From Ochromonadaceae sp. CCMP2298 (lineage: Eukaryota > Sar > Synurophyceae > Ochromonadales > Ochromonadaceae): a DNA stretch of 14,654 bases. Positions 10,085 through 14,654 of the stretch are shown piece after piece. The notes under the pieces are model-generated. The model was not told the DNA's origin. It did no database searches and saw only the letters and a program-made list of their open reading frames with translations. The stretch covers positions 1-14,654 of the forward strand of contig MU634191.1 in assembly GCA_026770595.1 (NCBI GenBank), in the 5' to 3' direction. Position 1 is the stretch's first letter, and every line of letters starts with the position of its first letter. A program made the translations under genes and the position numbers.

Positions 10085-13000
10085 ATACCGCATCCTGAAA
10101 TATGAAAAAGTCCTCCTCTTTCAAGATGCGCATCGGTTTCAACTCGCCCGTCTGCGACCTGGGCGAGCTCCTGCAGCTGTATAAGTCAGGATTGGAAGCA
10201 CTGTTGGAAGCACTGCGATATGCGAACGTCAGTACTCCTGGGGCAGTGGAAGAAGGAGAAGGCAGAAGAAAATCCGAGCGGCTCGAGTTTGCACTGCCAT
10301 ATTGCATTAACGCATATCTTGATGATGACAAGGCAGATTGCTTTCTCCCCATAGATCTAGGCTTCTTGGCGTTCATCCATCTCTCGTACACGCTCTCGAA
10401 GACGTCTGTGTCGAGCGGCTTGGAGCACGGGAATGGGTGGCGGGCAGTGTGGGGGGCAGGGTGGGGGGCAGGGTGGGGGGCAGGGTGGGGGGCAGAGACA
10501 GGGAGATCAGAGAGGGGAGTTTAGGGAGATAGGAGGGTTAGTGAAGGCAGGAGAGGCAGGGGATGCAGTAAAGATTGGGGGGTGGTGGGGGGTCAGAGGC
10601 AGGGGTTGTAGGGGAGGTGGAGGGTAGTGTCAACGGCGTTCTATACCTTGGCGAGCACTGTGTTGGCCCCGTGCTCCTTGAAGAAGTCAATCTGCTCCTG
10701 AAGTACGTTGCCTGTAATGCCCACGATGAAGCAGGTGCAGCCCAGCTCTCTCATTTTACGCACAGAGGTGGGGCTGTCCATCACGGGCAACTCGTAGTCG
10801 GTGCGGACAGGATCGAACTTTTGAAAAGAAAGCAGCCCGTTCTCAGATTCTTTGCACAGAAACCTGTGTGTTGAAATATGTATAATGTAGAGAACGAGGG
10901 ATTATATATAGAGAATGGGGGGATTAATACACATATAAAGAGAATGGGGGATTAATACTCGTATGTGAATAGTACATGGTATTACCCCTTCAGTTTCAGG
11001 ATGCGCATGAGCAGCTTGCGGTTCAGTGTGGCATCATGCTGCTGGGGAGCAGAGAAGGACCAGTCTGGGAACCCGGACCATCCTCGGGGATAGATTTTAA
11101 TGCATCTAGAGCGGGTAGCTCTAGAACATCAAAAATAATCTCATACAGTGGAATTTCCACCGCAAAGGTGGAGCCGCAGTCCAGCCCTGCAGAGGTGACG
11201 GTAAGCGTGCCGCCGTGCTGCTCTGTTATGCCCTTACTGATGAACAGATCCAGGCCCGACCCCTGCCCTGCCTGCAGCAGATTCGCATTGAACTGCACCC
11301 CCTCTCCACAGATTTGGGCCAGCTGCTCCTGTGATAGATCCGCCCCTGTATCTGTAATTGACACGCGCACCGACCCTGCCCTGGGGTTGTCGAGCAACTC
11401 AGCGTCTGCGTAGATCTTCACTTCATGTGGCAAACCCTGCGGAATCCAATCAACTGTATAATGAGAGAGTTTACATGTGTGGATGTAGCAAAGGTGAAGA
11501 TTATTTTACCACAGCTCGCACAGAAGAATTCACAGTGAGAAACATAAACAACATACAGTACGTAGCACGCAGCCCAGAGCCCACAGCTCAAAATAAACAG
11601 CACACAGCAGACAGCATGCAGCACACTGCATACAGAACATAGAATAGCACACAGTGTCCATACCTTGCAGGATAACGGTGCCCAATTCCGGCGTGAATTT
11701 GATAGCGTTGGACACGATGTTGCGCAGTATTTGCGAAATACGCCCCGCATCGCCCACAACATGTAGGCTCGCGAAGTCATCCTTCTTCTCAGCAGTCACG
11801 TCCTCCTCCCACAGCCTGCCCTTAAGCTCCAAAAGCACGCCCTTCTCCTTCGCCTGGAGCACGAACCCCGCGGTTACTTTCTTCACCACGTCCCACAACC
11901 ACACGGAGGGGAACTTCAGACGCAACGTGCCCGACTCGATCTGGAGTTGGAGCGAGGGACAGAGGGACAGAGAGGAGTGGGAAGAGAGGGGGAGAGGGGG
12001 CGGGAGAGGAATATAGGGGGTGGGAGCGGGAGTGGAAGTGGGAGAGGGAGAGGGAGAGATGAAGAGAGGGAGTGGGAGTTAATGGACAGGATCAAAGTGA
12101 GCAAATGAGTGTTAGAGGGTTGTACCTTATCGTAATTGAGTAAATCTGAGAGCACGTCCTCGGCAGCCTCCGTGTTGCTGAGGCAGTTATCTGTGAGCTG
12201 GATCCAGTTCTGCATTATCTCGCCAACCATGAGTAGCGCCTCGGCGGGCGATGCCGTGGCCAGAGCTTTGACTCCCGCGACCAGCTTCACATCAAACAGC
12301 TTCAGTCCCAGATGGACAGAGTTCAAGGGAGTGCAAATTTCGTGGCTGATGAAGCGCACAAACTGCCGCTTGATGTCGAGCACCACTCTCTGCTCCCTGC
12401 TCTCTGTGCTTACTGACCTGTCGTACAGCAGGAAGAGAATACTGCAAAGGGAGAGGAAGAGGAAGAGGGAGAGGGAGTTAATGGAAAGGATCAAAGTGAG
12501 CGGGTAGAGAATGTAAGAGGGACTTACCTGTAAAACAGAATCAGAGCCGTCCCTCCTACCGCAAAGTACACAGGGCCGTTCGTTCTATATTCATCATAGA
12601 AAACGTCCGTGAGATAGAACGATATGACGTGAGAGGCAGACTCCGGGATTAGTGTAGCCATATTGATTTCGACATTCGCAGAGACCCTTTTATAGTCATA
12701 TGACTCATCGTGGAGATCGCCCAAACCAACGAATTTGAAATTTTCGTCTTGGAATCGATAGGTGAAGGCCTCCTCTGAATCCGCGAGGGTCACCGTTATG
12801 ACAGCGTCCAAGCCTCTGATAAAGTCGGGAACACTCTGGCTCAGCAGGGAAGCCCACGGGATCTCGCCGGAGACGATCCCCACCATCTGGCTGGAACCCA
12901 CTGGCGTTGTAAGTGTACAGATTTTCCTGTACATATATGTACTTTCAGGTTGGAATACATAGTTTATGTACTTTAAGTTTTAATTTGTACTTTAATGTTA

Positions 13001-13806
13001 CTGTAACGTACAGCTGAATCTGTACAACTCGACAGAGCCAGACCTTCCTGCAGCTGTACTAAGTACAGCTTAACCTGTACTACTACACCGAGAAAGGGTT
13101 ATTCATGAAATCCCAAAAAGGGATTTCATGAATCGCGTTGAAAACCCTTTTAAGGCATGTACTAAGTATAGGTTTAACTGTAATTTTCTAATATTTTTTT
13201 CTACACCTGTACTAAGTATAGGTGGATTGGTACTTTAAGTGTTAATCTGTACTTTTCTGTGTGTTTACAACGCCAGTGACCGACCCCCGTGGGGAGGACC
13301 ACCGGCAACGCAGTGAAGTGATTAAGTCCAGTCACTGCGGGATTCAGGTCTGCTGCCGAGGGATAGGGCGTTTGCACACTGATGCTGCTGTGGCACTTGC
13401 TTCGCACCTCATCCGCACTGTGCCGCCCAGCGCACTCCCTAAAGCCTTGGAATGACTTGCCCATGTTTCTTGTAAAGCCATAAGTGTTAAAGCGCAAATG
13501 CGCGTAGGCCGCTGTGGAATCGCTTGGAGAGTCGAGAGGAGAAATCTGCAGCATGAGGGCGATTAGGGGCTCAGCAGGGGGCCAAAGATTACCCGTTAAA
13601 TCGTGGAAAACAGCTTCAGGGAAAGGCTTCGTGGGGTCAAAGCCCCAGACACCTCTGCCGAAGGGCGTGTAGCCGGCAGTGGCTGGGACATTTGGATCTC
13701 CGTCCCAGAGGGAGAAGGCGAAGGCCTCGAAGGTTGCCAGCTGATACGGCTGAACGACGGGCGTGAAGCTCATCGACGTCCAATCCGTGAGCTGCTTGAA
13801 GACGGT
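10083..13806 (-). CDS. Membrane hybrid histidine kinase, 5' end not found
   Basis: Exons in transcript order: 13806-13269, 12900-12528, 12441-12126, 11940-11664, 11453-11128, 11038-10986, 10863-10647, 10418-10083; all phases agree and give 811 aa of the C-terminal part. Domain order: an extracytoplasmic sensor region (about residues 1-290) with FTYRF and VGLGDLHDESYD, resembling the sensor of stramenopile receptor nucleotide cyclases; one membrane helix (VYFAVGGTALILFYSILFLL); HisKA with FISHEICTPLNS (phospho-His); HATPase with N-box NIVSNAIKF, DTGAD and GQGSGLDLF; a receiver with Asp in RTDYELPVMD, Thr in VGITGN and Lys in LAKPLD; then a Ser-rich tail of about 90 residues. It should sense a signal, autophosphorylate and pass phosphate to its own receiver. 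The junction 11128/11038 is the weakest (donor gttcta), and it leaves FDHD where receivers usually have DD. The upstream exon(s), with start codon and first membrane helix, are not visible. The first intron seen, 13268-12901, coincides with a transposon-like element. Confidence 0.88.
10449..10496 (-). repeat. Four 12-bp tandem copies in the last kinase intron
   Basis: Units of GTGGGGGGCAGG on the plus strand, the last with one mismatch, lie close to the acceptor (intron 10646-10419, 228 nt). On the coding strand they read CCTGCCCCCCAC, a C-rich tract before the splice acceptor. Confidence 0.88.
10889..10958 (-). repeat. Three diverged copies of a 20-bp repeat in a kinase intron
   Basis: Within intron 10985-10864, AGAGAATGGGGGATTAATAC (10939-10958) recurs with one extra G at 10910-10930 and in degenerate form at 10889-10908. 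The intron is 122 nt and joins LKLKG to FLCKESENG in phase 2. Confidence 0.75.
11941..12125 (-). repeat. Kinase intron with CTCCCT repeats, homologous to the preceding intron
   Basis: The intron is gtacaa...ctccag (185 nt, phase 0), joining LLNYDK to IESGTLRLKF. It carries a 29-bp block (12074-12102) that matches the preceding intron at 12473-12501 with one mismatch. After it come CTCCCT/CTCTCC hexamer runs on the coding strand, expanded relative to the other copy. Confidence 0.82.
12442..12527 (-). repeat. Kinase intron (86 nt) homologous to the following intron
   Basis: The intron is gtaagt...tttgcag, phase 2, inside the membrane helix coding region. It shares with intron 12125-11941 a CCCTCT-ACA-TC start, the 29-bp block (12473-12501) and a CTCCCTCTTCC tail, in the same order and at nearly the same distance from the donor (26 versus 23 nt). 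Confidence 0.85.
12899..13278 (-). mobile_element. 380-bp introner-like DNA transposon forming a kinase intron
   Basis: Terminal inverted repeats CACTGGCGTTGTAA (12899-12912) and TTACAACGCCAGTG (13265-13278) are perfect over 14 bp. They are flanked by a 3-bp duplication (ACC on plus, GGT on the coding strand, 13279-13281 and 12896-12898). GGT is an in-frame Gly codon on both sides, so removing the element plus one GGT gives an uninterrupted frame: LPTGVG-SSQMVG. The coding-strand donor gtaaac (13268) and acceptor gccag (12901) both lie in the inverted repeats. Splicing removes 368 nt and leaves a net five codons (HWRLG). The interior has about 14 GTAC sites, an internal 26-bp direct repeat (12968-12993 and 13230-13255, two mismatches), TGTACTAAGTATAGGT twice (13159, 13209) and a large hairpin. 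There is no coding capacity, so it would be non-autonomous. Confidence 0.82.
13091..13151. repeat. Large imperfect hairpin nested in the introner-like element
   Basis: The inner stem is ATTCATGAAATCCC (13101-13114) with GGGATTTCATGAAT (13120-13133), 14 bp perfect around an AAAAA loop. The outer stem is AAAGGGTT (13093-13100) with AACCCTTT (13143-13150), separated by a 9-nt bulge. The first 13 bases (13091-13103) equal the hairpin arm at 65-77. This may be a second foldback element inserted in the first, or a structural part of it. Confidence 0.7.
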
Positions 13807-13810
13807 CTGT

Positions 13811-14507
13811 TTCTCACCCTATTGTTTCACTCTTTTAGGCACTTTTGAGCTGAGGAAACCCTCCCTAACCCTTGCTCGGGGGCCGCTTCAGAGCAACCAT
13901 ACAATCTTTTGTACTATACAGATGTGCAATACATTAATTACTCTACTAAAATTATAATATAAATCTATATAAATCTATATTAGATGAGATATTGAAAGAT
14001 TATCACTAACAAATAACCCAGAATTGGCGCTTTTCTTTTTGTACGTACTGTCGGAAACGAGAGGCTCCTACGTGAGATTTGAAATGAGCTGATCCTGTTC
14101 TTGCTTTTCTCTGCCGGGGTCGAGACCATAATTGTGATCTAGACATCCGCGAGTAGCTCAATCTACAAGCATGATCTACGTCACTTTGGAGTCGTTCACC
14201 GCCAGTAGACTGCTCGAGAGCATCAGCTTGAGCAAACAGGTTCGACTGCATCCGCACCCCGTGTCTGTAGGTTTTGCGCTCATCTTGAGAAAGGTGTGGG
14301 ATGGACGTTGTCGAGAGCAGACGCAGAAGAAGTGAGGAGCTCTGGATTACTGAGCCTTCGAATGAGCAGAGGAGCCAGTAGCGCAGCATCTTCAACATGC
14401 AAGCGAGCGAGCAACAGCGGGTTGAGACAATGAAAATTGTGGGAGCGGCCTCGCAAGGCTCAGCTACCGCTCTGCCAGAAACACCCGTAAACCATCCTGT
14501 GAGAAAA
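13811..14507. other. Region upstream of the first kinase exon; no supported gene
   Basis: This should be intron or 5' sequence of the kinase. The kinase frame stops at 13821-13819, just upstream of acceptor gaaacag (13807). It contains the repeat fragment 13922-13952 in an AT-rich block (13900-14040). 14040-14500 is more GC-rich and holds a minus-strand open frame of about 160 codons (14496-14006), preceded by an acceptor-like ttttctcacag. I see no domain in it, so I do not call it a gene. On the plus strand, 14397 starts a short frame of about 38 codons (MQASEQQRVETMKIV). The region is bracketed by inverted 10-mers TTCTCACCCT (13811-13820) and AGGGTGAGAA (14507-14516). Confidence 0.5.
13922..13952. 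repeat. Second copy of the 31-bp element end seen at 8329-8359
   Basis: It begins ATGTGCAATAC and ends ATTACTCTACTAAAAT. It matches 8329-8359 at 28 of 31 bases, in the same orientation. Neighbouring sequence does not match, so only the end of the element is shared; its opposite arm is not recognisable here. Confidence 0.7.
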
Positions 14508-14648
14508 GGGTGAGAAAATTTCTCATAATGAGAAATTATCTCCCTTTTTTCTCACCAAATTTTCATACCAAATTTTTTTCTCACTTTTTTCTTACGAAAA
14601 TGAGAAAATTTCTCACCAAAATTCTCATAATGAGAAATTTTCTCACCC
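14508..14648. mobile_element. Putative 141-bp foldback/MITE with TGAGAAATTTTCTCA palindromes
   Basis: The ends are inverted repeats. The left end GGGTGAGAAAATTTCTCAT (14508-14526) matches the inverse of the right end exactly over 19 bp. The similarity continues after one mismatch through TATGAGAA. The interior repeats the theme (TGAGAAAATTTCTCA, TCTCATAATGAGAAA) several times, so it could fold in several ways. There is no coding capacity and no clear target duplication. The window ends six bases after it. Confidence 0.7.
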
Positions 14649-14654
14649 CGCTGA

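Noticed and set aside
13201-13265. C-terminal tail read through from the kinase sensor exon (KHTEKYRL...)
   Set aside because: This is transposon-like intron sequence read as protein; it ends at a stop and shows no similarity to the rest of the sensor.
1-14654. CRISPR arrays, tRNA or rRNA genes, bacterial operon signals
   Set aside because: No regularly spaced repeats with unique spacers, no cloverleaf or rRNA-like sequence were seen, and spliced genes show this is eukaryotic nuclear DNA.

Overview
This is nuclear DNA of a eukaryote. Every long gene is split by short spliceosomal introns (about 84-230 nt, GT..AG). Exons are GC-rich and the spacers are AT-rich. One gene product begins with a signal peptide followed directly by Phe and a basic, Ser/Thr-rich stretch. 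That is the layout of plastid targeting in algae with a secondary plastid of red-algal origin. The kinase sensor region resembles what I know from stramenopile receptor cyclases. A cryptophyte, stramenopile or haptophyte alga fits; I cannot name the species.

Layout. Positions 1-570 are a spacer with a perfect hairpin at 65-98. TOP2 (DNA topoisomerase II, + strand, 571-5677, 8 exons, 1445 aa) comes first, then convergent ADSL (adenylosuccinate lyase, - strand, 7876-5870, 5 exons, 478 aa). An AT-rich divergent spacer (7877-8649) carries an inverted-repeat element. It is followed by a probably plastid-targeted metallo-beta-lactamase-fold protein (+ strand, 8650-9844, 3 exons, 321 aa). Convergent to that is a membrane hybrid histidine kinase (- strand, 13806-10083, 8 exons seen, N-terminus missing). 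The right edge (13811-14654) holds repeat fragments and a palindromic element.

The genes look like ordinary unlinked housekeeping and signalling genes: chromosome topology, purine synthesis, a plastid hydrolase and a phosphorelay sensor. Nothing suggests a cluster with a shared job.

The most interesting part is how introns arise here. In the kinase gene one intron coincides with a 380-bp element that has perfect 14-bp terminal inverted repeats and a 3-bp target duplication. Both splice sites lie inside the inverted repeats, and removing the element in silico restores an uninterrupted reading frame. This looks like an introner, an intron made by a DNA transposon. Two adjacent introns of the same gene share a 29-bp block at the same distance from the donor site. 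Most other introns carry their own short tandem repeats, usually C-rich on the coding strand.
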